A stretch of DNA of 64,000 nt, from positions 62,001-126,000 of the forward strand of contig NZ_ATWN01000008.1 of the NCBI RefSeq assembly GCF_000421265.1, written 5' to 3'. Positions within the stretch are counted from its first letter, which is position 1, and every line of letters starts with the position of its first letter. The notes below the pieces were generated by a model that had not been told where the DNA came from, made no database searches, and worked only from the letters and a program-made list of their open reading frames with translations. The position numbers and the translations under genes were made by a program. Source of the DNA: Thalassospira lucentensis MCCC 1A00383 = DSM 14000 (GTDB lineage: Bacteria; Pseudomonadota; Alphaproteobacteria; Rhodospirillales; Thalassospiraceae). This document shows, piece after piece, positions 18,965-27,239 of the stretch.

Positions 18965-20810
18965 AAAGCGCATGGACAGGTCTTTTCTCTCGCATCGTCC
19001 TGCGGTACCAAATTTCGCAGACGACAAATTGGCAGGGTCGGACAAGGAAGAGAAACAATATGGAATTATTAAAAGGCTGTCTCCTGACGGGAAACTCTCA
19101 CAACTCACGCTGAACTGTCCCCGTTCCGGAAAGTCCAACCGTGGCAGCGCAGAAATCAAGGTCAGTGACGACTGGCTCAGAGCCGAACATCTGTCCATTC
19201 CGTTCGCCACTGCAATTTTTTCTCATATTCGCAAATTTGGTCCCTCTACCCAAGCCAACAAGGTTCATGCTCTCAATCGCTTCTTTACTTTCCTTTGCGA
19301 GTACAGAAAAACACATTTTGAACTCTCGGATCTGACCACAACTCTTTTCAACGCGTATATTTTCTGGCTCGATACCCAACAGCTCACAAGCAAAACAAAA
19401 GCCGGGTTAATCTCCCCACTTCGTATTGTGCTGCGCTATCTTAAACAAAATCCACAATATGCAAGCAAAGTGCCCGGGGATGCTTATATCAAGCCAAATC
19501 CGTGGCCTGGTGTGAACGAGCAAGTTTCTCATCGACCCATTTTGGCTATCACCGATCTTGTGAACATTGAACGCGCCTGCATCAAAGAGATGCAGACATG
19601 GATGAGCAAATGCGAAGAAGGAAACGACCTTATCGAGGCTGGCAGAGAACGACTTCTGGCTGGCGCGTCGCCTACCGAATACAAGCTTGAGACATTACTG
19701 GCAGTGATTGAAGATCAGTATGATGGCTATGTGATGAACAGCAAACAATTCTTTGCTGACTGCGATGGCCGAAGAAAACAGATCGAGTTTTTTGGAGGAA
19801 TTAAGGGTATCGCCCCGTGGCTCTATGCAACGAAGCGCTCTCTAGTCCCGTTTGTCTTGATGATGGCGATCAGAACCGCCTTCAACCCGGAAACCGTACT
19901 GGCACTCTGCAAATCGGATATTCGAAAAAGTCCTTTGCTGAAAGGAAGTTCCGAATTATCGCCAAGATATCGGGTGGTCGGCGGGAAGAAACGCGCGCGG
20001 GGAGACCAGATTCGAACCTATCCTCAAGACAGCACAGAGATTGATAGTCCGGTTACCATTTTCCACAATGTCGAAAAGCTGACCGGCCGACTACCAAATG
20101 CCGAGCACGATCCCAACCATGACATGCTCTTCATATTTCAGGGCAGAAACTACGGCATGATTTGTAATTTTTTAAATGCAACTTGCACCTTCCCAAACGC
20201 TCTGTCTGCTTTCCGAGCAGACAACAAACTCCCTGATTTCAGCATGTCGAGCATTCGCCCAACCATATCGGAGATCGTCAATCAACTCAGCAACGGAGAT
20301 ATCAAGGCTCAGCAGGCCATCCTCAATCATTGGCGTACAGAAACAACGGAAACGCATTATGTGTCGGAAGCCGCCCGACATCGTAGACAGGAAACTCTGG
20401 GCAATCTTTTGAACCGACGGGAACGATATATCCGGACATCCGGACAGTCCGATGATCGCATCAATCTTCCAAACAATACTGGTCGCGCCGCAACGCCGGG
20501 GTTTGAATGCACGGACCCGTATGATTCTCCTCTCGCGTCCCAGGTTACAGGAGAGCTCTGTACCGCATGGGGAGAGTGTCCGCTATGTCCCCGCGCCGCC
20601 GTGATCCCCGGATGCTCACACGCATTGGTACAACTGCTTCATCTTCAAAATGCTATTGAAAAAGCGCGTCACGATTTACCGCCAGGTCGCTGGCTCTATT
20701 GGTCAACGGTACAAAAAGCTTTGAACAATTGGGTAAGCAAATTCCAGGATCAGAGCATTTGGCATAAAGCCCGCAATGTTCAAAACACCCACTCCATTCT
20801 GATTGAATGA
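18957..20810 (+). CDS. Tyrosine recombinase B (TnpB-like), 617 aa
   Basis: A large recombinase similar in size to Tn554 TnpB (about 630 aa). The core-binding domain is around residues 75-160 (HALNRFFTFLCEYRKTHFEL). The catalytic part is divergent: Arg in MAIRTAFNPETVLAL (near 305), SSIRPTISEI in place of the usual HxxR, and ILNHWRTETTETHYVSEAAR with the probable Tyr nucleophile. A Cys-rich C-terminal region (LCTAWGECPLCPRAAVIPGC) may bind zinc. It overlaps recombinase A (ATGGTTAG) and ends inside the start region of recombinase C. Confidence 0.85.
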   Translation: MVRKRMDRSFLSHRPAVPNFADDKLAGSDKEEKQYGIIKRLSPDGKLSQLTLNCPRSGKSNRGSAEIKVSDDWLRAEHLSIPFATAIFSHIRKFGPSTQANKVHALNRFFTFLCEYRKTHFELSDLTTTLFNAYIFWLDTQQLTSKTKAGLISPLRIVLRYLKQNPQYASKVPGDAYIKPNPWPGVNEQVSHRPILAITDLVNIERACIKEMQTWMSKCEEGNDLIEAGRERLLAGASPTEYKLETLLAVIEDQYDGYVMNSKQFFADCDGRRKQIEFFGGIKGIAPWLYATKRSLVPFVLMMAIRTAFNPETVLALCKSDIRKSPLLKGSSELSPRYRVVGGKKRARGDQIRTYPQDSTEIDSPVTIFHNVEKLTGRLPNAEHDPNHDMLFIFQGRNYGMICNFLNATCTFPNALSAFRADNKLPDFSMSSIRPTISEIVNQLSNGDIKAQQAILNHWRTETTETHYVSEAARHRRQETLGNLLNRRERYIRTSGQSDDRINLPNNTGRAATPGFECTDPYDSPLASQVTGELCTAWGECPLCPRAAVIPGCSHALVQLLHLQNAIEKARHDLPPGRWLYWSTVQKALNNWVSKFQDQSIWHKARNVQNTHSILIE

Positions 20811-20811
20811 A

Positions 20812-22713
20812 ATGAATCCGATACAAGCCGGTACCGCATATCATCTCATGACGGTGGAAGATCTTCGAAAAGCGCGGATCAACTGCCATTCCTGCTGGTA
20901 TGATGACAGATGGTTCTTCGACAATCTGACGCCAGGTCACGACGCTGCGGCCAGCACCATACGCTGGGATTTCGTCATGCCCGATGGCAGCAGGTTTGTT
21001 GAGCCAAAATGGACGATATTGCTTGACGCCCATCGAAGGCTGGTCTGGTCACTGATTGTCGACCCGCGGCAGCGGCATAGATACAAGCCCAGCTCAATGA
21101 GCAAACTCTCCCGGCGGGTTCTGTATCTTGCCCGCTGGATGGGCAAAACCGGCTATGCGCATTTTGGCGAGCTTGATACCGACGCATTCGACCAATATCT
21201 TGATGACCTGCTGATAGACACGCGCGACAAAGCAAATCTCAGCGCCGTATATCTTATGGAACATCTGACATTACCTGTTTCCCTTGGATATCAGGCCCCG
21301 GTTCTGGCAAAGGCAGGAATTCCTGTACCGGGCAGTGTCCCCTGGCACGGTATGACAGCGTTTGAATTAGCAAAACAGTTGGCAAGCCACGAACAGAACC
21401 CCATCCCGCCAATACCTGACCCAATATTTTTAAAAGTGATGACACGCGCCTTGTGCATACTTGATGAAGCAGAGGATATCATATTACAGGCTCGGCATTT
21501 CGCGGACAACGAAGTCCTGCAGGTTACTGAAAAACATGCGTCGGACCGGAAGCATTTACGCGATAACATGGATGCCCTCAGCGACGCATGCCTGATTCTC
21601 ATTCAGGGATTGACCGGCATCAGAGTGAGCGAGTTATTGGGACTGCAGGCCTCTGCTACGCCACTTGCTCAAAATGCCTTGCCTGATTGCATAAAACTTG
21701 AGCCCTCGGCAAGCGGTCTTCATGAGATATTTTACCTGTCAGGTCATCTCTACAAGACGACGAAGACACCTCGCCCGGTCACCTGGGTAGCCGGTCTGCG
21801 TCCGGTCGGAAGCAATTGCCTTCCTGTTCCGATCAAGGCAATAGCTGTCATCGAAAGACTGTACGCCCCTTGGCGTGCCCGAATAAACGTTGCGGAACTA
21901 ATTATCGGTTTTAGCCGAACAAAAAGCCTGAACAAAGGTGTGAAAGCTCATACTTTGAGCTGGGTCAATCGTTGCCAGAGAAGATTTTTTGCCAGGAGTG
22001 GTATAAAGGATTGGACCGTTTCGTCTCATCAGTGGCGTAAGTCGTTCGCGCAATATGTCATTCGGAGCGACAGCCGGATGCTCCCGGTCCTCCAGGAGCA
22101 TTTCAAGCATATCAGTATGGCGATGACAGAGCAGGGTTACATAAACGCAGACCCTGAACTGAAACAAATCCTGGACGATGCTGCTGTTCAGTCAACCGTC
22201 TCTCTCATTGGCGAAATGGTTTCCGGCAGAAAAATTGTCTCGGGTCCCCTCACCGGTAAACTGGAAAAAAGTGTGTCTCAACTCGAAAAATCTCTGGGCA
22301 ACCGGACCGGTGAGGACCGTCAGCGCGATATTGAAGAACTGGTACGTTCGTCAGGTATGCGGGCACATCATATTCGTTGGGGAAAAACCTCTCTCGGGAT
22401 CTGTCTGTTTCGACAAGGAACCGGAAATTGTACGGTAGGCTGTTCCGCTCGATGGGTGATGAGCGCACCGCTATGGTCCGCCGCGCGCCCTGACTTATGT
22501 TGGGAATGCCAAAATCTTGTCCTCGACGAGACTCATTTACCCTTCTGGAAAGATCGGCTGAACAAATTGCAAAACGATCTGCAAACGGCAACGACCAATG
22601 ATGACTTTGCCCTCACGCAACTCTGCGAACAACGCTTGGAACAATGCATTATGGTGCTAAACAAACTTGAAAATACTGAAACGACAGCTACAGAAAACAG
22701 CAATCCTGGGTAA
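20812..22713 (+). CDS. Tyrosine recombinase C, 633 aa
   Basis: The third recombinase, with a canonical active site: LTGIRVSELLGLQ (Arg near 271), SSHQWRKSFAQYV (HxxR near 406), EHFKHISMAMTEQGYIN (Tyr near 442). The C-terminal 110 residues carry a cysteine cluster (CLFRQGTGNCTVGC ... LCWEC), a likely zinc-binding module shared in kind with recombinase B. ATG 20812 lies 1 bp after the stop of B; a TTG at 20803 would overlap it. The pair B and C could be ancient duplicates. Confidence 0.88.
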   Translation: MNPIQAGTAYHLMTVEDLRKARINCHSCWYDDRWFFDNLTPGHDAAASTIRWDFVMPDGSRFVEPKWTILLDAHRRLVWSLIVDPRQRHRYKPSSMSKLSRRVLYLARWMGKTGYAHFGELDTDAFDQYLDDLLIDTRDKANLSAVYLMEHLTLPVSLGYQAPVLAKAGIPVPGSVPWHGMTAFELAKQLASHEQNPIPPIPDPIFLKVMTRALCILDEAEDIILQARHFADNEVLQVTEKHASDRKHLRDNMDALSDACLILIQGLTGIRVSELLGLQASATPLAQNALPDCIKLEPSASGLHEIFYLSGHLYKTTKTPRPVTWVAGLRPVGSNCLPVPIKAIAVIERLYAPWRARINVAELIIGFSRTKSLNKGVKAHTLSWVNRCQRRFFARSGIKDWTVSSHQWRKSFAQYVIRSDSRMLPVLQEHFKHISMAMTEQGYINADPELKQILDDAAVQSTVSLIGEMVSGRKIVSGPLTGKLEKSVSQLEKSLGNRTGEDRQRDIEELVRSSGMRAHHIRWGKTSLGICLFRQGTGNCTVGCSARWVMSAPLWSAARPDLCWECQNLVLDETHLPFWKDRLNKLQNDLQTATTNDDFALTQLCEQRLEQCIMVLNKLENTETTATENSNPG

Positions 22714-22720
22714 TCGAACC

Positions 22721-23104
22721 ATGTCCTCTACATCTGTTGAAACAGCATTCATGATGGCGATTGATCGGCTACTCGCCCGCAATGTTCTCAAAGCGAATTC
22801 CAGCGATGTATCCAAAATCAGTAAAAGTGCGGTTGCGCGCGAAGCCGGGCACAGTAGGACAACGCTGTACAAATATCCAAACGTGCTTGCACGATTGAAA
22901 TCACTTGAAGCCACAACGAAACCGTCAAAGCAGAGTAAAATAGTGAGGCTGCGCCAGGAAAATGCCCGACTGGAGCAAGAAAGCAGAATGGCCAGAGACC
23001 TGATGGCAACAATGCTGCTTCAAATGCGCGAGATGGAACGACAAACAGCTTCAAGAATTCGTCAGGCAGTACGTATGACACAAGCAGAAGGTTCTGATAA
23101 GTAA
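22721..23104 (+). CDS. Small TnpC-like coiled-coil protein (DUF6262-type)
   Basis: A 127-residue protein following the recombinases by 7 bp. The N-terminal half looks like a winged or homeodomain-like HTH (ISKSAVAREAGHSRTTLYKY), the C-terminal half is a coiled coil (VRLRQENARLEQESRMARDL). Size and position match TnpC of Tn554, which influences orientation and efficiency of transposition. The frame extends to 22667, but the ATG at 22721 begins the conserved part. The family assignment is from architecture. Confidence 0.75.
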   Translation: MSSTSVETAFMMAIDRLLARNVLKANSSDVSKISKSAVAREAGHSRTTLYKYPNVLARLKSLEATTKPSKQSKIVRLRQENARLEQESRMARDLMATMLLQMREMERQTASRIRQAVRMTQAEGSDK

Positions 23105-23264
23105 TGGCTTTCCACGACACAGGAAGGCCCTTAACAAGCCTTTTACATTAATCATGGTGGCTACGCCAAGCCTCTGCTAAGGCACATGTCTCCCATCTTC
23201 CATAAATCATCCCCACGTACGACAGATCACTTCCTCAGATCAGTAGAGAGACGCCTCCCCAAAT

Positions 23265-23936
23265 TTATGCCTCTGCCCAGTCTGCCAGATTGACAAACAG
23301 CCCGAACCAGATTGACCATAGGCCAAGGGCGATGAAAACAAAGCCGGTCAACCAGCGGCGCGCGCGCATCCAGTCGGTAAGCCCGACCAGAAACGAGGCA
23401 AATCGCGGCACGACAGAAAACGGCACCAATGGAAGTGATAGCGACAGAGCAAAGACGGTCATCAGGACGAACCCCATCGCGGCGGAACCTGTTGCAGTTG
23501 CCGCTCCCATCAGGCCAAACAAGATCGGTGCGGCACAGGCTGGAATGTTCAGGCCGAACGCAATGCCCTGAACCCACGGGTTGCGCGTAACCCGCCAACC
23601 ATCCGGTGCTATGCGGATACGCTGAAGCAACCGTCTGCCTGCACCGGACAGGAAGACAATCCCGATGACCATATAGATCCCCCCGAACACCAGCCATACG
23701 TTGGTCTGAACTCCGATCATGCGTTGTCCCAACATCACGATCACACCACCGAAACCGCCCATGACCAACAGGCGTGCGAGCATGAATGCTGACAAGGCTC
23801 CGATCCGCCTACGCATTGGACGGTCGCACTGGCTGTTCAGAAACAGCATGTGTGCGCCAATCGTGCAGGGTTCGATAAACCCCAGCAAACCCAGCCCAAA
23901 AGCAAGACCGGTCAGATTGAACAGGTCCGGTGTCAC
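23265..23936 (-). CDS. CcdA/DsbD-like thiol-redox membrane protein at the end of the mer operon
   Basis: A polytopic inner-membrane protein of about six helices from the CcdA/DsbD-beta family, which passes electrons from cytosolic thioredoxin to the periplasm. The two functional Cys motifs are present: GFIEPCTIGAH and NIPACAAPILFG. The GTG at 23936 is preferred for its GAGGAA ribosome site; an ATG at 23969 overlapping the merA stop (TGATG) and an ATG at 23984 are alternatives. It is the last gene of the merT-P-F-A operon, where merB, merC, merD or merE would often be found. A role in keeping periplasmic Hg-binding thiols reduced is inference. Confidence 0.78.
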   Translation of the reverse strand: MTPDLFNLTGLAFGLGLLGFIEPCTIGAHMLFLNSQCDRPMRRRIGALSAFMLARLLVMGGFGGVIVMLGQRMIGVQTNVWLVFGGIYMVIGIVFLSGAGRRLLQRIRIAPDGWRVTRNPWVQGIAFGLNIPACAAPILFGLMGAATATGSAAMGFVLMTVFALSLSLPLVPFSVVPRFASFLVGLTDWMRARRWLTGFVFIALGLWSIWFGLFVNLADWAEA

Positions 23937-23968
23937 GATTGCAAATTCCTCATTATCGCCACATGGCA

Positions 23969-25390
23969 TCACCCGGCACAGCAAGAGAGTTTGGCAACAT
24001 CCTTGCCAAAACCCTGGGCGGCAAGTTTCAGTCCCTCGACGGTCGTCAGATACGGAAAGATCGTGTCACCAAGTTCTTTTGCAGTCATGCCGAAACGTAA
24101 GGCGATGACCATTGTCTGAATGCTGTCACAGCCCTCGGGTGCCAGTATCTGAGCGCCCAGCAAGCGGTCAGTTGCTTCATCTGCAATGAGTTTTATCAAA
24201 CCGCGTGTATCACGGGCGGCAAGTGATCTGGGCACCTGATCAAGCGGTACGACAGATGTCTTGACCACAAAGCCCCGTTTCTGTGCCTGAACCTCGGAGA
24301 GACCTACTCCTGCAACTTGTGGATCGGTGAAGACAATCCAAGGCATCGTTGTGTTGTCATATGTCCGTTCGTCATGGTTATAGGCATTTAGTGCCGCAAG
24401 TTTGGCTCCGTAAGCTGCCATATAAACGAACTGGTCGCGTCCGGTCACATCGCCCGCAGCATATACATCGGGACGCGTTGTCCGCATATAAGCGTCCACA
24501 ACAATTCCGCCATTCGAATTTACTTCAATTCCGGCCGTTTCGAGTCCTAATCCGTTTGTATTCGGCTTACGGCCCGTCGTTACCAGGATATGTTCAGCAG
24601 AAAGAACCTCAGCCTGGCCATCAACGTTAATGGTCAGTTCCGTTTTATCATTCTTCCGCTCAACCCGCTCATAGGTGAGGCCCGTGCGAACGGATACCCC
24701 TTCATTCCTTAACTCCTGAGTGAGCGATGCAGTAATTTCCGGTTCTGCTTCGGGAAGAAGCCGTGACCGTGTCACCAGCGTAACCGAGCTGCCGAGCCGT
24801 GCAAACATCTGAGCCAGTTCACAACCGATATATCCGCCGCCAATCACGAGAAGTGATTGTGGCTGCTGATCAAGTTCAAGTGCCGTTGTGCTGGTCAGAC
24901 AAGGGACATTCTCAATGCCCGGAATATCGGGAAATGACGGGGATGTGCCGGTTGCAATGATTGTCTTTCTTGCAACAAGCTTTTTGCCGTCAAGCAGAAG
25001 ACCGGTGTCATTAAATACAACATCCCCTTCGAGATAATTGATGCCATCATATTCGGGCAGCAGATCGATATATTTCTTCTGACGCAAACCGGAAACCAGA
25101 TCCTCTTTAGCCTTGATCAGGGACTGCCAGTCAGCGGCATGAGCGTTTCCGGAGAGGCCGGGAAAACGCGTAGCGGCCCCTGCACCATGCACGGCCTCTG
25201 CGGCACGGATCATGGTTTTGGAGGGCACACACCCGACATTGACGCATGTGCCGCCAATCATTCCCTTGCCGATAAGTGCGACCCTTGCGCCCTGTTCAGC
25301 GGCCGTAATCGCCGCCGAAAAACCAGCCGAACCCGCGCCGATGACAGCAAGGTCATATTCCTGTTTGTCGGTCGAACAACAATTGTTCAT
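23969..25390 (-). CDS. merA: Mercuric reductase
   Basis: Cytosolic flavoprotein reducing Hg(II) to volatile Hg(0) with NADPH. The 473 residues contain the FAD loop GAGSAGFSAA, the redox-active disulfide GGTCVNVGCVPSK (Cys49/Cys54), an NAD(P) loop VIGGGYIGCELAQ and the C-terminal vicinal pair SCCAG (Cys470/471) that delivers Hg(II), which separates MerA from other disulfide reductases. The N-terminal NmerA metal-binding domain of longer MerA proteins is absent; only a short MNNCC remains. ATG 25390 follows AAAGGAAAA. It is preceded by merF after 1 bp. Confidence 0.96.
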   Translation of the reverse strand: MNNCCSTDKQEYDLAVIGAGSAGFSAAITAAEQGARVALIGKGMIGGTCVNVGCVPSKTMIRAAEAVHGAGAATRFPGLSGNAHAADWQSLIKAKEDLVSGLRQKKYIDLLPEYDGINYLEGDVVFNDTGLLLDGKKLVARKTIIATGTSPSFPDIPGIENVPCLTSTTALELDQQPQSLLVIGGGYIGCELAQMFARLGSSVTLVTRSRLLPEAEPEITASLTQELRNEGVSVRTGLTYERVERKNDKTELTINVDGQAEVLSAEHILVTTGRKPNTNGLGLETAGIEVNSNGGIVVDAYMRTTRPDVYAAGDVTGRDQFVYMAAYGAKLAALNAYNHDERTYDNTTMPWIVFTDPQVAGVGLSEVQAQKRGFVVKTSVVPLDQVPRSLAARDTRGLIKLIADEATDRLLGAQILAPEGCDSIQTMVIALRFGMTAKELGDTIFPYLTTVEGLKLAAQGFGKDVAKLSCCAG

Positions 25391-25391
25391 A

Positions 25392-25643
25392 TTATTTTCC
25401 TTTCCGGGTGGTTGGTTGTGTATCGGTCTCGCAGCAAGCGCGCGCACGGGTTCGTTGCCGGTAGCCGTAAAGGGCCAGGGCAATGAACAGGAGTAATCCG
25501 GGTATGAGGACATAGTCTACCCAGCCTAGCCATGCCGAGAGTCCAAGGGCCCCGAACGTGACAACAAGGATTGGTGTGAAACAGCAGATCACAGCAAAAA
25601 TTGTTCCGAGGACCCCGGTTTTGAAAATGGTGTTGCCACGCAT
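25392..25643 (-). CDS. merF: Mercury transporter MerF
   Basis: An 83-residue protein with two membrane helices. The first contains ICCFTPILV (Cys20/21), the MerF Hg-binding pair; a second pair (RACCETD) follows the second helix on the cytosolic side, as in MerF. It would pass Hg(II) from the periplasm to MerA. It lies between merP (3 bp) and merA (1 bp), so the operon is tightly packed. Having both MerT and MerF is known in other mer operons. Confidence 0.93.
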   Translation of the reverse strand: MRGNTIFKTGVLGTIFAVICCFTPILVVTFGALGLSAWLGWVDYVLIPGLLLFIALALYGYRQRTRARACCETDTQPTTRKGK

Positions 25644-25646
25644 TAT

Positions 25647-25976
25647 TTAATCCCGTGCCTTGGCCGGATAACCGGCATTTGTTGAAGCGATCCCGATGGT
25701 TTCCACATTGGCGACTGACGGGTCGAAGGTGACAGTTGCGGTTTTTTTATCGAAGTTGACGTCTACGGTCGCTACGCCGGTGACAGCTTCCATTGCGGTT
25801 TTGACCGTCACCGGACACAGGGCACAGGTGATGTTTTCGATGTCGAAAACGGTTGTTTTCTCATCCTGCGATGTGACACTGGCTGCCTGTGCCGCAGTCG
25901 GAAGAAGACCTCCCGGATGCATGACAGCCAGTCCCAGAGCAAATGCCCCGGCCACGATAATGTCTGTTCGCTTCAT
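25647..25976 (-). CDS. merP: Periplasmic mercury-binding protein MerP
   Basis: A 109-residue secreted HMA-fold protein that binds Hg(II) and hands it to MerT. A signal peptide ends near AQAAS (about residue 32). The metal site is NITCALCPVTVKTAM (Cys51/Cys54), in which the usual GMTCxxC has Ile for Met. ATG 25976 follows TAGGAG; the open frame further upstream is not part of the gene. It lies 11 bp after merT. Confidence 0.93.
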   Translation of the reverse strand: MKRTDIIVAGAFALGLAVMHPGGLLPTAAQAASVTSQDEKTTVFDIENITCALCPVTVKTAMEAVTGVATVDVNFDKKTATVTFDPSVANVETIGIASTNAGYPAKARD

Positions 25977-25987
25977 ATCTGTTACTC

Positions 25988-26377
25988 CTAATAGAACAGC
26001 GGTGCCCACCAGTTGATTGTCAGGGCCAATCCCACCAGCACGGTTGAGAACCACAGGGCGGCTTTGGTGATCAGGGCGGATTCGGGGTGGGCGCAGTAAG
26101 ATCCTTCGTCGCACGCCGGTTTTGTCTTGAAATAGACCTGCCAGAACCCCAGCCCGATGAATATCAGTGCGACCGTCGCGAAGAGGGGTTTGTAAGGTTC
26201 AAGGGCCGTCAGATTGCCGATCCAGGCCCCCGACACCCCCAGCATCAGAAGCAGGAGTGGTGCGACACAGCAGGCCGACGCAAGAATGGCCCCGGTCACA
26301 CCCCCAGCCGCAAGCAGCCCTCTTTTTGCCTGTTTCCCGTCATCGGGCGATAGATGGTCCGGTTTGATATCGTTCAT
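25988..26377 (-). CDS. merT: Mercuric ion transporter MerT
   Basis: A 129-residue inner-membrane protein with three helices. Cys36/Cys37 in ILASACCVAPLLLL is the membrane Hg site and KPACDEGSYCAHP is the cytosolic loop pair. First gene of the mer operon, read from the promoter at 26407-26437 and divergent from merR. Confidence 0.95.
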   Translation of the reverse strand: MNDIKPDHLSPDDGKQAKRGLLAAGGVTGAILASACCVAPLLLLMLGVSGAWIGNLTALEPYKPLFATVALIFIGLGFWQVYFKTKPACDEGSYCAHPESALITKAALWFSTVLVGLALTINWWAPLFY

Positions 26378-26406
26378 GTGATTTGCCTCAAGCTCGTTCC
26401 TGATCC

Positions 26407-26437
26407 AAGCTACAGTCTGTAGTGGCTACAGGCTCAA
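26407..26437 (-). promoter_or_regulatory. merOP: MerR-controlled promoter of merT
   Basis: On the minus strand TTGAGC (-35, 26432-26437), a 19-bp spacer and TAGCTT (-10, 26407-26412). The spacer holds the dyad CTGTAG-TGG-CTACAG (26417-26431, plus-strand reading). The over-long 19-bp spacer with a central dyad is the hallmark of MerR-activated promoters, in which MerR untwists the DNA when Hg(II) binds. Confidence 0.88.
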
Positions 26438-26452
26438 GAGGGTTTTGACCTT

Positions 26453-26884
26453 ATGGACAATCACAATTCCGGGAGGCGATTAAAACGTGGCGAACTGGCA
26501 AAGGTGACGGGCTGTCACCTTGAAACCATCCGCTATTATGAAAAGACCGGCATGATGCCCGACCCGCCGCGCAACACAGCGGGCTACAGGATGTATGACG
26601 ATACACATGTTTCCCGGTTGCGGTTCATTCTGCGCGCCCGGGAACTGGGGTTTTCGATTGAAGATATCCGGGGGTTGCTTGATCTCATGGATGGTCAGTT
26701 GCAAACATGCTCGGAGGTCAAACAGCGGACGGAAAGCCATCTTGCTGACGTGCGCGTAAAAATCGCCGACCTGAAACGGATCGAACAGGTCCTGACGGAG
26801 ACGGCTGCACGATGTTCGGGAGAAGACGTACCGGAATGTCCTGTGCTGGAGACGCTGTCATGCACTTCGGGCAACAGCATTTGA
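26453..26884 (+). CDS. merR: Mercury-responsive regulator MerR
   Basis: A 143-residue MerR-family activator/repressor. The N-terminal winged HTH reads GELAKVTGCHLETIRYYEK and the Arg-Tyr-rich wing NTAGYRMYDD follows. The three Hg-binding cysteines are present at Cys86, Cys121 and Cys129 (RCSGEDVPECPVLE); the last loop is one residue shorter than in Tn501 MerR, a form common in alphaproteobacteria. It is transcribed divergently from merT over a shared operator. Confidence 0.95.
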   Translation: MDNHNSGRRLKRGELAKVTGCHLETIRYYEKTGMMPDPPRNTAGYRMYDDTHVSRLRFILRARELGFSIEDIRGLLDLMDGQLQTCSEVKQRTESHLADVRVKIADLKRIEQVLTETAARCSGEDVPECPVLETLSCTSGNSI

Positions 26885-26919
26885 TGTCGGCAATGCCAGA
26901 AGCTGAAAGAAACAAGATA

Positions 26920-27126
26920 TCAATTCTTGCGATGTTGCAGGCCAGACGTCAAATCGCGGTACGCATCCATCAAAGGACGATCCCCGGAGACATGGTCCGT
27001 GTGCTCCTGATCAAGCTTTTCAAGTGCTGCCAGCATGAATTCGGCAATATCAAGCCTTTCCTGCCAGCAGGCATATCTGAAAGCATGTAATACAGCACGC
27101 TCCAACGGGTCGGTTCCAGAAGACAT
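26920..27126 (-). CDS. Small hypothetical protein at the end of the copper operon, 68 aa
   Basis: A soluble, acidic helical protein (RLDIAEFMLAALEKLDQEH). An ideal ribosome site, AAGGAGG, lies 11 bases before the ATG, which strongly supports translation. A run of five GGTTAGA heptamers lies just upstream (27151-27185). I do not recognise the family. It is probably the last gene of the leftward copper operon or has its own promoter. Confidence 0.6.
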   Translation of the reverse strand: MSSGTDPLERAVLHAFRYACWQERLDIAEFMLAALEKLDQEHTDHVSGDRPLMDAYRDLTSGLQHRKN

Positions 27127-27150
27127 TATTCTGCACCTCCTTCATATCGA

Positions 27151-27185
27151 GGTTAGAGGTTAGAGGTTAGAGGTTAGAGGTTAGA
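27151..27185. repeat. Tandem heptamer (GGTTAGA)x5
   Basis: Five perfect head-to-tail copies of GGTTAGA, directly followed by GGC. They lie between the CcdA gene stop (27240) and the 68-aa gene (27126). Perfect 7-bp units are prone to slippage, so the copy number may vary between strains. Confidence 0.95.
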
Positions 27186-27239
27186 GGCTACGCTATCTGG
27201 CAGCAGGAAGGTCAACAGAATTCTTCCAGATAGAGCGGA

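Noticed and set aside
27151-27185. GGTTAGA repeats as a CRISPR or telomere-like array
   Set aside because: The units are contiguous with no spacers and only 7 bp long; the likeness to telomere repeats is coincidental.
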